From Gammaproteobacteria bacterium (GTDB lineage Bacteria > Pseudomonadota > Gammaproteobacteria > Steroidobacterales > Steroidobacteraceae), in NCBI GenBank assembly GCA_025350055.1, contig JANXYK010000066.1:1-64000 (forward strand): a stretch of DNA of 64,000 nt, given 5' to 3'. The notes below the pieces were generated by a model, which saw nothing but the letters and a program-made list of their open reading frames with translations, did no database searches and was not told the DNA's origin. Positions 47,668-56,110 of the stretch are shown piece by piece (position 1 is the stretch's first letter; every line of letters begins with the position of its first letter). Made by a program: the position numbers and the translations under genes.

Positions 47668-47670
47668 GCG

Positions 47671-48515
47671 CGCTTCGCGCCCGAGTGCATCGTGACCTTT
47701 GGTTCCGATCACTTCGCCGGTTTCTTCTATTCGAACATGCCGGCCTACTGCCTCGGGCTCGCGGCCACGGCGGTCGATGATGTCGGCGGTTTTCCCGGGC
47801 TGATCAATGTCCCGATGGCGAGTGCTACCGAACTGCTGCTGCATTTGCGCCGTGATGGCTTTGATCCCTCGTGCTCGCAGCAGATGAAAGTAGATCACGC
47901 CTTCTCGCAGCCCCTCAAGCGGCTCACGGGTGCGCTGGATCGTTATCCCACGATTCCAGTATTCATCGGCGCATTGGCGCCACCCTTCCTGGCCTGTGCG
48001 CGTTCGCGGGCGCTGGGCGAATCGGTGGGCCGGCATTTCGCCGCCGGCGGCAGCGCGTGCTGTACATCGGCTCCGGCGGGCTCTCGCACCACCCGACGCG
48101 CTACTACCCCTTGCCCGGGGAGGCCACGCCGAGTGTGGCGGCGTGGCAGCTTGCCGGTCCGCAGGGCGGTTCGCTGAGCGAACCACAGTGGCTGGGCAAG
48201 CTCTACGAAGATCACGTCACGGGCGCGGACATGCTGATCTCGGGCAAGCGCACCGAAGCGGATATCCGCCTGAACCCCGAATTCGATCGCGAGTTCATGG
48301 CGCGTTTCACGACGGGCGATCTGGATGCGCTGGCGGCGCTGGACGCCGATGAATGCTTTGCGCGTGCCGGCATCGGCTCGCTCGAACTGCACACCTGGAT
48401 CGCGGCACTTGCGGCACAGTGCGCCGCAGGTGGGCCGCTGCCCAGCCGGCAGATCTATGCGCCGACGCTCGAGTATGGCATCGGTTACGGCATGGCCTGG
48501 TCGCCGCCACCGTGA
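47671..48515 (+). pseudogene. 5'-truncated, frameshifted LigB/MhpB-type extradiol dioxygenase
   Basis: Homology to type II (LigB/MhpB) ring-cleavage dioxygenases begins at FAPECIVTFGSDH, about 43 residues into the family, with no start codon. The metal and acid/base His residues are still there (KVDHAFSQPL, IGSGGLSHHP). The frame breaks at about 48036-48052: one base is missing between GRHFAAGG and QRVLYIGSGG. The second part runs to 48515 in the shifted frame (LELHTWIAA and the terminal LEYGIGYGMAW). The lost 5' end makes it a pseudogene even if the single-base shift were a sequencing error in a GC-rich spot. Confidence 0.82.
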
Positions 48516-48524
48516 GCGCGACCG

Positions 48525-48956
48525 CTATTCCAGGTCCACATCGAGTGCGACCAGAAATCTCGACACCATGTTGTAGGTGGCAATGACTCCGACCAGTTCC
48601 ACCAGCAGGACATCGCTGCCCAGCAGCTGGCGCAACTGCGTGATCAGCGCTCGGGGCACTGCAACCTCTTCGCTCATCACCCGGCACAGTTGCAGCGCGG
48701 CGCGTTCCAGTGGATCGAACAGCGCCGACGCGCCGCCCGCCGCATCGGCGCTCCCCGCTGCATCATCACTGCGCAGCGCTCCAGTACCGCGCAGTGCCTG
48801 CAACTGCGCCATGCTGCCGCCGGCTGCGAGCAAGGGCGGACTGTGCAGCAGCATGCGATCGAGGTTCAGCAGCCCCCCGCCGCGACGCGCACGGATGGCA
48901 TCGACGATCGCGGCCGGTTCACTGAGGTCGGACGGCACATAGGGAATCGCGCTCAT
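48525..48956 (-). CDS. carboxymuconolactone decarboxylase (CMD/AhpD) family protein
   Basis: A 143-residue helical protein. Its C-terminal half matches CMD-family proteins: ERAALQLCRVMSEEVAVP, then LLGSDVLLVELVGVIATYNMVSRFLVAL. It keeps a single Cys in LCRV and lacks the CxxC of peroxidase-type AhpD, so a decarboxylase-like or uncharacterised role is more likely. The start is shared by a 33-bp divergent gap with the FAH gene at 48990. Confidence 0.75.
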   Translation of the reverse strand: MSAIPYVPSDLSEPAAIVDAIRARRGGGLLNLDRMLLHSPPLLAAGGSMAQLQALRGTGALRSDDAAGSADAAGGASALFDPLERAALQLCRVMSEEVAVPRALITQLRQLLGSDVLLVELVGVIATYNMVSRFLVALDVDLE

Positions 48957-48989
48957 CTGCTAAGTTTAACGGCATTCAGGAGTCAGGCG

Positions 48990-49832
48990 ATGAAATTGGG
49001 TATGGTGAGCGTGGCGGGCGTGCAGCGGATCGCGGTGGCGATCACGCCAGAGTGCGCGGTGGTGCTGGATCCGCAGTCGATGGAGCTGCCAGCGGGATTG
49101 CCTGTCGATCTCATGGCGGCAATTGCTGGGGGCAACGCGGCGCTGGCTGCATTGCAGTCCGTGGCCGCGCGCGGCTCTGCCCAGGCCGTTGATTTGCTGC
49201 ACTGGCTGCCACCGATCCTGCGCCCTGGAAAAGTGGTCTGCGTGGCCCTCAACAACAGCGCCAACAAGGATCGCATCATCCGTGGGCCCGCACACCCGGC
49301 CACTTTCATCAAACCCGCCAGTTCGTTGATCTGTCACGGGCAACCCATCCGCTTGCGCAAGGCTTATGGGCGAGTGCACCCGGAGCCGGAACTGGCGGTA
49401 GTCATCGGCAAGTGCGGGCGCGACATCAACGAGGCCAGCGCCTACGAGCATGTCTACGGTTACACGATCATCAATGACCTGACCTCGCCCACCATGCGCG
49501 AGGACGATACCTTCGGCCCCATGGGCCCCTGGCTGTGCACGCGCGATGAGGTACCCGATCCGCACGATCTGACGGTGCGTTGCCTCCACCAGCAGCGGCT
49601 GATCACCGAAGACAACACCCGTAACCTGTTCTACAAGGTGCCGCAGGTACTGGCCTATGTCAGCCAGTACATGACCCTCGAGCCGGGCGATATCATTTCC
49701 ATGGGTACCGCGCTCAAGAGTGCCGGAGGCGGGCAGGCCGTGCAGACCGTAGACCTGAATCGCCTCGGCGGGCCGATCACGGTCAACATTTCCGGGCTCG
49801 GTACGTTAAGCAACCCGGTAGTCTGCGAATGA
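48990..49832 (+). CDS. second FAH-family hydrolase
   Basis: A 280-residue FAH-family protein. The catalytic domain starts VCVALNNSANKDR (the usual GxNY is changed to LNNS), and the metal ligands appear in HPEPELAVVIGKCGRD; NDLTSPTMREDD and LEPGDIISMGTALKSAG follow. Start at ATG 48990 with AGGAG upstream; longer readings run into the CMD gene region. It likely acts on a beta-keto acid of a ring-cleavage pathway, together with the CMD protein or the now broken LigB dioxygenase. A strong hairpin follows its stop. Confidence 0.85.
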   Translation: MKLGMVSVAGVQRIAVAITPECAVVLDPQSMELPAGLPVDLMAAIAGGNAALAALQSVAARGSAQAVDLLHWLPPILRPGKVVCVALNNSANKDRIIRGPAHPATFIKPASSLICHGQPIRLRKAYGRVHPEPELAVVIGKCGRDINEASAYEHVYGYTIINDLTSPTMREDDTFGPMGPWLCTRDEVPDPHDLTVRCLHQQRLITEDNTRNLFYKVPQVLAYVSQYMTLEPGDIISMGTALKSAGGGQAVQTVDLNRLGGPITVNISGLGTLSNPVVCE

Positions 49833-49833
49833 G

Positions 49834-49857
49834 CTGTGCCCCGGGTGCGGGGCACAG
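49834..49857 (+). terminator. perfect 9-bp hairpin after the FAH gene
   Basis: CTGTGCCCC and GGGGCACAG pair perfectly around a 6-base loop, beginning one base after the FAH stop codon. The following sequence (AACCTATTTGG) has no long T-run, so termination may be weak or factor-assisted. Confidence 0.6.
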
Positions 49858-49951
49858 AACCTATTTGGCAGCGATGAGTCCTATAGGGCTATCATCCCGC
49901 AGGATTTCCGGCGGGCATCGATAGCAGATGCATCCGAGCAAGGAGGTTTTC

Positions 49952-50575
49952 ATGACCAGCTTCAAACCCACTGCGGCGTGCTGCGCTGCGTTGATTGCGC
50001 CGCTCGCCCTGGTGTGGGCGGCGGGCCAGGCATTGGCGGCCGCGTCTACGGGGGAGGCGCCGGCGAGCAGCGTGAGCGCTCCGGCCGCGTCGTTGAGCGG
50101 CGCGCAATGGCACCCGCAGACCATGAAGTTCACCTATAACGGCATCACCACGCTCTATACCTGTGACGGCCTCGAAGACAAGGTGCGCGTGATCCTGCTG
50201 GCCTTCGGTGCCCGCAACGATGCCCGCAACGATGTGAAAGTGCGGGCGACCGGTTGCGATCGCGGCATGAACCTGCCCACGCGTTTTGCCTGGGTGGAGG
50301 CGAACTACAGCTCCCTGGTGCCCGCCGCGGCCGATTCCGCCGAGACGGGCATGGTCAAGGGCAGCTGGTCGCCGATCGAGATTGCTCCCAACCGGCCCAG
50401 CTTCATGGGTGCGGGCGAGTGCGAGCTGATCGAGTCGATGCGCGATGCGCTGTCGAAGGGTTTCACGCTGCGCAACGTGCAATACCGCACCTCCTGCATA
50501 CCGCATCAGGTGTCGCTGGGTTCATACGCCGTGTCGGCCGAAGTGCTCAAGACCGAAGTCCCCGCGAAACACTAG
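49952..50575 (+). CDS. exported protein of unknown function
   Basis: A 207-residue protein not recognised. The ATG at 49952 follows AAGGAGG with ideal spacing; an ATG 24 bases earlier lies ahead of that site. Residues 1-30 form a signal peptide with cleavage after an ALA-type site, then a short Ala/Ser-rich stretch. The mature part has four Cys residues (TLYTCDGLED, RATGCDRG, GECELIE, RTSCIPH), which suggests two disulfides in the periplasm. Its stop TAG runs straight into the ATG of the PPOX protein. Confidence 0.7.
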   Translation: MTSFKPTAACCAALIAPLALVWAAGQALAAASTGEAPASSVSAPAASLSGAQWHPQTMKFTYNGITTLYTCDGLEDKVRVILLAFGARNDARNDVKVRATGCDRGMNLPTRFAWVEANYSSLVPAAADSAETGMVKGSWSPIEIAPNRPSFMGAGECELIESMRDALSKGFTLRNVQYRTSCIPHQVSLGSYAVSAEVLKTEVPAKH

Positions 50576-50971
50576 ATGAGTAAACCCATACCGGAGCAAC
50601 TGCGCGACCTGTTCGACAAACCGGCGCTGGCGCACCTGGCCACGCTGATGCCCGACGGAAGGCCGCAGGTGACTCCGGTATGGTGCGACTACGACGGCCG
50701 AAGCGTGCGCATCAACACCTCGGCAGGTCGCCAGAAAGACAAGAACCTCATGCGCGACGGACGGGTGGCGCTGTCGATCTGCGACCCTGACAATCCTGAT
50801 CGCTACCTGGAGGTGCGCGGCCGGGTCATCGAGCGCACGCTGGAGGGCGCGGAGGCGCACCTCGACAGCCTGTCGCGCAAGTACATGGGCACGGATTATC
50901 CTTACCGGCGGCCGGGTGACCAGGCGATCACCTACTGCATTGAACCTGAACATTTCACATTCATGGATTGA
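50576..50971 (+). CDS. PPOX-class (FDOR-B/Rv1155-like) flavin or F420-dependent oxidoreductase
   Basis: A 131-residue split-barrel protein. [23 protein letters not shown] near residues 19-41 and [23 protein letters not shown] near 47-68 match the PPOX class annotated as F420-dependent (Rv1155 group); the Lys/Arg stretch binds the cofactor phosphates. Family members use FMN, heme or F420, so the cofactor is inferred from the F420 operon 3 kb upstream. Start is directly at the stop of the previous gene. Substrate unknown. Confidence 0.82.
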   Translation: MSKPIPEQLRDLFDKPALAHLATLMPDGRPQVTPVWCDYDGRSVRINTSAGRQKDKNLMRDGRVALSICDPDNPDRYLEVRGRVIERTLEGAEAHLDSLSRKYMGTDYPYRRPGDQAITYCIEPEHFTFMD

Positions 50972-50976
50972 AGCTG

Positions 50977-52467
50977 ATGGATATTGCGCATTGGATTGGC
51001 GGACGCACTGAGAACGCGGGCACGACACGTTGGTGCGAGGTCTACAACCCCAGCACTGGAGCGGTAAGCGGCCGTGTGCCCATGGCCTCGACCGCCGTCG
51101 TAGGCACTGCGGTCGCCGCCGCGGCGCAGGCCTTTCCCGCCTGGGCAGCCACGCCGCCCTTGCAGCGCGCCCGCGTGCTGTTCCGCTTCCGCGAACTGCT
51201 GCTGGCACAGGCCGACACGATCGCGCGCACCATCGCGCTCGAGCATGGCAAGGTGCTGAGCGATGCGCGCGGCGAGCTGGCCCGCGGAATCGAAGTCGTG
51301 GAATTCGCCGCCGGCATCCCGCAGTTGCTCAAGGGCGAGTATTCCGAAAATGTCGGCACCGAAGTCGACAGCTACGGCCTGCGCCAGCCACTGGGCGTGG
51401 TGGCGGGCATCACGCCCTTCAATTTTCCGGTGATGGTGCCGTTGTGGATGTTCCCGGTGGCACTCGCCTGCGGCAACACTTTCGTGCTCAAGCCTTCCGA
51501 GCGTGATCCCTCCGCTTCACTGCTGCTCGCGCAGCTGCTGCAGCAGGCGGGGCTGCCCGATGGCGTGTTCAATGTGGTGCACGGCGATCGTGAGGCCGTG
51601 GATGCGCTGATCGATCACGAGGCAGTGCGGGCACTGAGCTTTGTCGGGTCCACCGGCGTGGCAAAGAGCCTGTATGAGCGCAGTGCCGCGCACGGCAAGC
51701 GTGCCCAGGCGCTCGGCGGCGCCAAGAATCACCTGGTGGCGATGCCCGATGCCGATCCCGATCAGGTGGCCGACGCGCTGATGGGCGCGGCCTACGGCTC
51801 GGCGGGCGAGCGTTGCATGGCGATTTCGGTGGCGGTGGCGGTGGGCGATGCGGTCGGTGATGCGCTGGTGGCCAAGCTGGTGCCGCGCGTACAAGCCCTA
51901 AAGATCGCTCCCTCGCTGGATGCTGCGGCCGACATGGGTCCGCTGGTCACGGCCGCTCATCGCCAGAAAGTATTGGCGTGCATCGAGCGCGGCGTGGCCG
52001 AAGGCGCCAAGCTGGTGGTCGATGGCCGGGGTTTCAGCTGCCCCGGGCACGAGCAGGGTTTCTTCCTGGGCGGGTGCCTCTTCGATCAGGTGCAGCCCTC
52101 GATGAGCGTGTATCGCGAGGAAATCTTCGGGCCGGTGCTGTGCGTGGTGCGCGTGCCCGATCTCGCGGCCGCCACCGCGCTCGTCAACGCGCACGAGTAC
52201 GGCAACGGCTGCGCGATCTTCACCCGCGACGGGCGCAGTGCGCGCAGCTTTGCCAGCAACGTGCAAATCGGCATGGTGGGCATCAACGTGCCGATTCCCG
52301 TGCCGATGGCCTTCCACAGCTTCGGCGGCTGGAAGGCCTCGCTGTTCGGCGATCACCATATCCACGGCCCCGAGGGCGTGCGCTTCTACACGCGCCTCAA
52401 GACCGTGACCAGCCGTTGGCCAGAGCGGCGCGGCGGCGCCGAGTTCACGATGCCCGTGATGAAATAG
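50977..52467 (+). CDS. mmsA: CoA-acylating methylmalonate-semialdehyde dehydrogenase
   Basis: A 496-residue aldehyde dehydrogenase. MmsA features: HWIGGRTE near the start, [23 protein letters not shown], the nucleotide-binding [29 protein letters not shown], and the catalytic Cys in [11 protein letters not shown] near residue 282. It makes propionyl-CoA or acetyl-CoA from methylmalonate or malonate semialdehyde, the end of valine breakdown, in line with the bkd genes at 7.2-10.7 kb. Start ATG at 50977; an in-frame TTG lies 9 bases earlier. Confidence 0.93.
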   Translation: MDIAHWIGGRTENAGTTRWCEVYNPSTGAVSGRVPMASTAVVGTAVAAAAQAFPAWAATPPLQRARVLFRFRELLLAQADTIARTIALEHGKVLSDARGELARGIEVVEFAAGIPQLLKGEYSENVGTEVDSYGLRQPLGVVAGITPFNFPVMVPLWMFPVALACGNTFVLKPSERDPSASLLLAQLLQQAGLPDGVFNVVHGDREAVDALIDHEAVRALSFVGSTGVAKSLYERSAAHGKRAQALGGAKNHLVAMPDADPDQVADALMGAAYGSAGERCMAISVAVAVGDAVGDALVAKLVPRVQALKIAPSLDAAADMGPLVTAAHRQKVLACIERGVAEGAKLVVDGRGFSCPGHEQGFFLGGCLFDQVQPSMSVYREEIFGPVLCVVRVPDLAAATALVNAHEYGNGCAIFTRDGRSARSFASNVQIGMVGINVPIPVPMAFHSFGGWKASLFGDHHIHGPEGVRFYTRLKTVTSRWPERRGGAEFTMPVMK

Positions 52468-52483
52468 GGCGGCGAGCCCCGGC

Positions 52484-52547
52484 GGGCCTTGCCTTGCTGT
52501 ATCTGGTGGTCTCCGCCGCCGTCATGTACTGGCAAACGCGCCGCTGA
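52484..52547 (+). other. possible membrane-segment remnant
   Basis: In one frame this 64-bp stretch reads GLALLYLVVSAAVMYWQ then TRR and a stop, like the C-terminal membrane helix of a lost gene. No start or ribosome binding site precedes it, so it may be chance or a remnant. Confidence 0.2.
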
Positions 52548-52564
52548 GCAGCGCGCCGCGTCCG

Positions 52565-53584
52565 CTACGCGTCTTGCGACTGGCGGAACAGTTTCACGCT
52601 GCGATAACCCACCAGCTGCTTGCGCTGGTCGTCCCACAGTCGCAGCGACAGCGACTTCAGGCTTGCCAGCAGCGTGAGCGGCTTGACGCGCTGGAAGTAG
52701 GGTTCGGCATTGTGGCAGCGCTGCAGGTTGTAATTGGGAATGCGCGGACTCAGGTGGTGGATGTGGTGGAAGCCGATGTTCCCCGAGAACCACTGCAGGA
52801 TGCGCGGCAACTTGTAGAAGGAACTGCCGCGCATCGCCGCGACCACGTAGTCCCACTTGTCGCTGCGCTCCCAGTAAGCGTCTTCGAACTGGTGCTGCAC
52901 GTAGAACAGCCACACACCAGCCGCGCCCGAGATGGCCATCACCGTGAACTGGATCAGCAGGTAGTCGCGCAATCCGAAGATCGCCGAATTGGCAATGATC
53001 CACAGCAGCAGGGCCAGATCAGTCCAGTACACCGAGCGACGCTCGCGCGCAGGCGCGCCCGCGATGGGAAAGCGCAGGATCACCACGAACAGCGTGAGGG
53101 GCGCGAGCACGAACAGCACCAGCGGATTGCGGCTCAGGCGATAGGCCAGGCGCTTCCAGCGCGAGCTCTCCACATACTCCTGCACAGTCAATGTCCACAC
53201 ATCGCCTGAACCGCGCCGATCCAGATCGCCGGCGGTGCCGTGGTGCACACCGTGCTGCCAGCGCCAGAAATAATAGGGCGTGTAGGTCAACAGGCCGGTG
53301 ATCCGGCCCACCAGGTCATTGACGCGCTTCGATTTGACGAAGGAGCCGTGCCCGCAGTCGTGGAAGATGATGAAGATGCGCACCAGGAAACCAGCCGCGA
53401 GTGCCGCCACCGGCAGCAGCAACCAATAGGAGATGGCCAGGCACAGTGGCATCAGGTACCACAACAGCGCATAGGGCAGCAGCGTATTGGTGAATTGCCA
53501 CAGCGCGCGCCAGGCTGAAGGCTCGCGGTACTTGGCGACGATCTGCTGCCAGCCCTCGTGGCTGCTCGCTGGCGACGAACTCAA
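52565..53584 (-). CDS. membrane fatty acid desaturase
   Basis: A 339-residue di-iron membrane desaturase. The three His boxes are present: HDCGHGS, QHGVHHGTAG, and HHIHHLSPRIPNYNL. About four to five membrane segments surround them (LWYLMPLCLAISYWLLLP and others). It introduces a double bond in an acyl chain, position unknown. The start is most likely the TTG at 53584, overlapping the upstream stop as TTGA; the reading further upstream is in the previous gene. Confidence 0.88.
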   Translation of the reverse strand: MSSSPASSHEGWQQIVAKYREPSAWRALWQFTNTLLPYALLWYLMPLCLAISYWLLLPVAALAAGFLVRIFIIFHDCGHGSFVKSKRVNDLVGRITGLLTYTPYYFWRWQHGVHHGTAGDLDRRGSGDVWTLTVQEYVESSRWKRLAYRLSRNPLVLFVLAPLTLFVVILRFPIAGAPARERRSVYWTDLALLLWIIANSAIFGLRDYLLIQFTVMAISGAAGVWLFYVQHQFEDAYWERSDKWDYVVAAMRGSSFYKLPRILQWFSGNIGFHHIHHLSPRIPNYNLQRCHNAEPYFQRVKPLTLLASLKSLSLRLWDDQRKQLVGYRSVKLFRQSQDA

Positions 53585-54006
53585 GCAGATTTTTCCGGGC
53601 TGGCGTCCAGCCGGATCTTCACGGCGATGGGGCAGGGGCGGCTGTTGGCCTGGTTGCGCAGGCGCACGCCCTCGCACACCAGGTTGTCGGATACCGTGCG
53701 ATTGCTGCTGCGCTTGCTGCTGGTCGCGCTGTTCACGAGTGCGGACACCGCGAGGCTGAGGTCGAACTCACCATCGCATTCCGAGCAGGGGCAGGCGAAA
53801 CGGAAAAACGCGCGCGCCGGCGGAAACAGGATATGCATCTGCGGCGAGGGCGCACGACCGGTGCGATCGGCGAAATCGAGTTCGATGCGCAGTTGCTCGA
53901 GCTGCGGAAAGGCGCTGCGCATCGGCGGCGCACGATCACGGTCGGTGTGGCGCTGGTTGCGCTTCAGTTCACTGACCGAAGCACTCTTGCGGGACTGTAG
54001 TTTCAT
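53581..54006 (-). CDS. small Cys-motif protein of unknown function
   Basis: A 141-residue protein not recognised. I chose the ATG at 54006 (MKLQSRKSAS). After a basic N-terminus there is a conserved-looking core, IELDFADRTG, QMHILFPPARAFFRFACPCSECDGEFDLS, where CPCSEC could bind metal, and a late CEGVRLRN. It is translationally coupled to the desaturase (TTGA), so it may work with lipid modification. Confidence 0.6.
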   Translation of the reverse strand: MKLQSRKSASVSELKRNQRHTDRDRAPPMRSAFPQLEQLRIELDFADRTGRAPSPQMHILFPPARAFFRFACPCSECDGEFDLSLAVSALVNSATSSKRSSNRTVSDNLVCEGVRLRNQANSRPCPIAVKIRLDASPEKSA

Positions 54007-54022
54007 GAGCTGTGCCTGGACC

Positions 54023-54358
54023 TCAGGCTGCCGGCTGACTGGCGACGGGCGGCGCGACACGCAGCTTCTGCTCGTCGAGCACTTCTTCCAGCGTCAGGCC
54101 GGTGTTGGCGGCAATGATGGCCAGCAATCGATGTTTCGGGTCGCGCGGCAGGCTCAGCTGATGCAGGCGCTCCCAGATGCGGATGCGCGCGGTGGGTGTA
54201 TTGAGCGTCGAGGTCTGCTGTTGCAGTTCGCGTTGTCGCCGATCCTGCATGTCGGCCTGGTGATGGGCAATGCGGGCGCGATAGTCGGTATTGGTCTCGC
54301 CGGCCATGGGCACGGGCGCATGCGCCGTGTGGCTGGATGTATTGTCACGATCGATCAT
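54023..54358 (-). CDS. small hydrophilic protein of unknown function
   Basis: A 111-residue protein not recognised. Residues 25-60 are rich in Arg, Gln and His and likely helical (RARIAHHQADMQDRRQREL), followed by IRIWERLHQLSLPRDPKHRLLAIIAANTGLTLEEVLDEQ, which resembles a small helical or DNA-binding fold only loosely. It precedes the Cys-motif gene by 16 bp on the same strand. Confidence 0.55.
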   Translation of the reverse strand: MIDRDNTSSHTAHAPVPMAGETNTDYRARIAHHQADMQDRRQRELQQQTSTLNTPTARIRIWERLHQLSLPRDPKHRLLAIIAANTGLTLEEVLDEQKLRVAPPVASQPAA

Positions 54359-54383
54359 GTCTGGCCTCGGAGCGCGTAAATCA

Positions 54384-54409
54384 GAAGGCCCGGATCGCTC
54401 CGGGCCTTC
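54384..54409 (-). terminator. intrinsic-type terminator after the RRM gene
   Basis: GAAGGCCCGGA and TCCGGGCCTTC form a perfect 11-bp stem with a 4-base loop. On the minus strand the stem is followed by TGATTTACG, a weak T-rich tail. It lies 21 bp after the RRM gene stop. Confidence 0.75.
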
Positions 54410-54429
54410 CGTGGTTTCAATTGCTGCTG

Positions 54430-54786
<357 letters not shown>

Positions 54787-55008
54787 GATCTTGACTCACT
54801 CCAGTTAGACTCTTGCGCCGGATTGGGGAACGAATTTATCCCGTCCGGCTCCTTAACAAAGGCAGGCACAGCGTGAAGTCAGGGAGAGAGCATCTCGCGA
54901 GCCATCCAACCGTAGTTCCTGTCACCCGATCGCAGGCGTAACGGCGCAGGTTCTTTTGCGCTGATGAGACGCATAGGAGGACACTCGGACGTTCGCGATC
55001 TGGGCGCG
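54787..55008 (-). other. long 5' leader of the RRM gene
   Basis: About 220 bases between the likely promoter and the RRM start, without a gene. It holds a GCCGGA/TCCGGC pairing just ahead of the ribosome binding region and could fold as a temperature- or protein-sensing leader. No known RNA family is recognised. Confidence 0.4.
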
Positions 55009-55014
55009 AGTGTA
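55009..55014 (-). promoter_or_regulatory. extended -10 promoter element for the RRM gene
   Basis: On the minus strand TGG-TACACT is an extended -10 element (TGN plus TACACT). No good -35 is seen, as is common for extended -10 promoters. Confidence 0.4.
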
Positions 55015-55069
55015 CCATACGCACCCTCGGGCTGCGCTTTAATTGTTGACAAGCATAAAAGGCTGCATT

Positions 55070-56104
55070 TTGAGTATCAAGACACTGGTTTCAGCAGTAT
55101 GGCTGGCGCTGGCGGGCAGCGGCGCGATCGCGGCCGCCGCTCCGGCGGGCAAGCTTTATGTATCGGACGAGCGCGGCGGTTCGGTGGTGATCGTCGATGC
55201 CGGCAGCGGGGCCATCACCGGGCGGGTGAACGTGGGCAAGCGGCCACGCGGCATGCAGCTCTCGCCCAACGGCCGCCACCTCTATGTGGCGCTGTCGGGT
55301 TCGGCCATCGCCGGCCCCGGCGTGGACGAAGCCAGCCTGCCGCCGCCTGAGCGTCGCTTTGATGGTATCGGCGTAATCGACCTGGCCACGGCCCGGCTGC
55401 AGAAGACCCTGCCGGGCGGCACCGATCCGGAGACCCTGGCGGTATCGCCCGACGGGCGCACACTCTATGTCGCCAATGAGGATGGCATGCAGCTCACCAG
55501 CATCGATGTCGCCAGTGGCACGACGCGTGCGCGTGTCAGCATCGGCGTAGAGCCCGAAGGTGTGGCTGTCAGGCCAGACGGCAAGGTGGTGTATGTGACC
55601 TGCGAAGGTGCGGGCGCCGTGTACGCGATCGACGCGCAATCGCTGCAGGTGATCGCGAAGATTCCCACGCGCCCACGCCCACGCGCCCTCGTGTTCGCGC
55701 GCGATGGCAAGCTGGGTTTCGTCAGCGATGAGATCGGCGCCGCGATCACGGTGTTCGATGCGGCAAGCCAGCAGGTGGTGCGCACCATCGCTTTGTCCGC
55801 CAATGGAGATTCGTTGCTGCGACCGATGGGCCTGGCCACGACACCTGATGGCAAGAGTCTCTATGTGACGACCGGACGCGGCGGCGCCTTGCTGGAAATC
55901 GATCTGGCCAGCATGACGCAGAAACGCAGCATCGCAGCGGTGGGGCAACGACCCTGGGGCCTGGCGCTCAACACTGCGGGCGACATGGCCTACACCGCCA
56001 ACGGGCCTTCAGGCGATATCAGCATGATCAACCTGGCCACCGGCCGCGTCGAGCGACGCGTGAACGTCGGCGGCAGCCCCTGGGGCGTGGTGTTCCACCA
56101 GTAG
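55070..56104 (+). CDS. exported YVTN-type beta-propeller (PQQ-associated)
   Basis: A 344-residue exported protein: signal peptide 1-27, then repeats of the form GKLYVSDERGGSVVIVDAGSG, RTLYVANEDGMQLTSIDVASG, KSLYVTTGRGG and DMAYTANGPSGDISMINLATG, about one every 42 residues, typical of a seven-bladed propeller in the YVTN/PQQ-catabolism-associated group. I chose the TTG at 55070, preceded by AAAAGG at 7 bases; a TTG at 55043 is less well placed. It converges on the PQQ dehydrogenase and likely works with it in the periplasm. Confidence 0.82.
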   Translation: MSIKTLVSAVWLALAGSGAIAAAAPAGKLYVSDERGGSVVIVDAGSGAITGRVNVGKRPRGMQLSPNGRHLYVALSGSAIAGPGVDEASLPPPERRFDGIGVIDLATARLQKTLPGGTDPETLAVSPDGRTLYVANEDGMQLTSIDVASGTTRARVSIGVEPEGVAVRPDGKVVYVTCEGAGAVYAIDAQSLQVIAKIPTRPRPRALVFARDGKLGFVSDEIGAAITVFDAASQQVVRTIALSANGDSLLRPMGLATTPDGKSLYVTTGRGGALLEIDLASMTQKRSIAAVGQRPWGLALNTAGDMAYTANGPSGDISMINLATGRVERRVNVGGSPWGVVFHQ

Positions 56105-56110
56105 CTGCGA

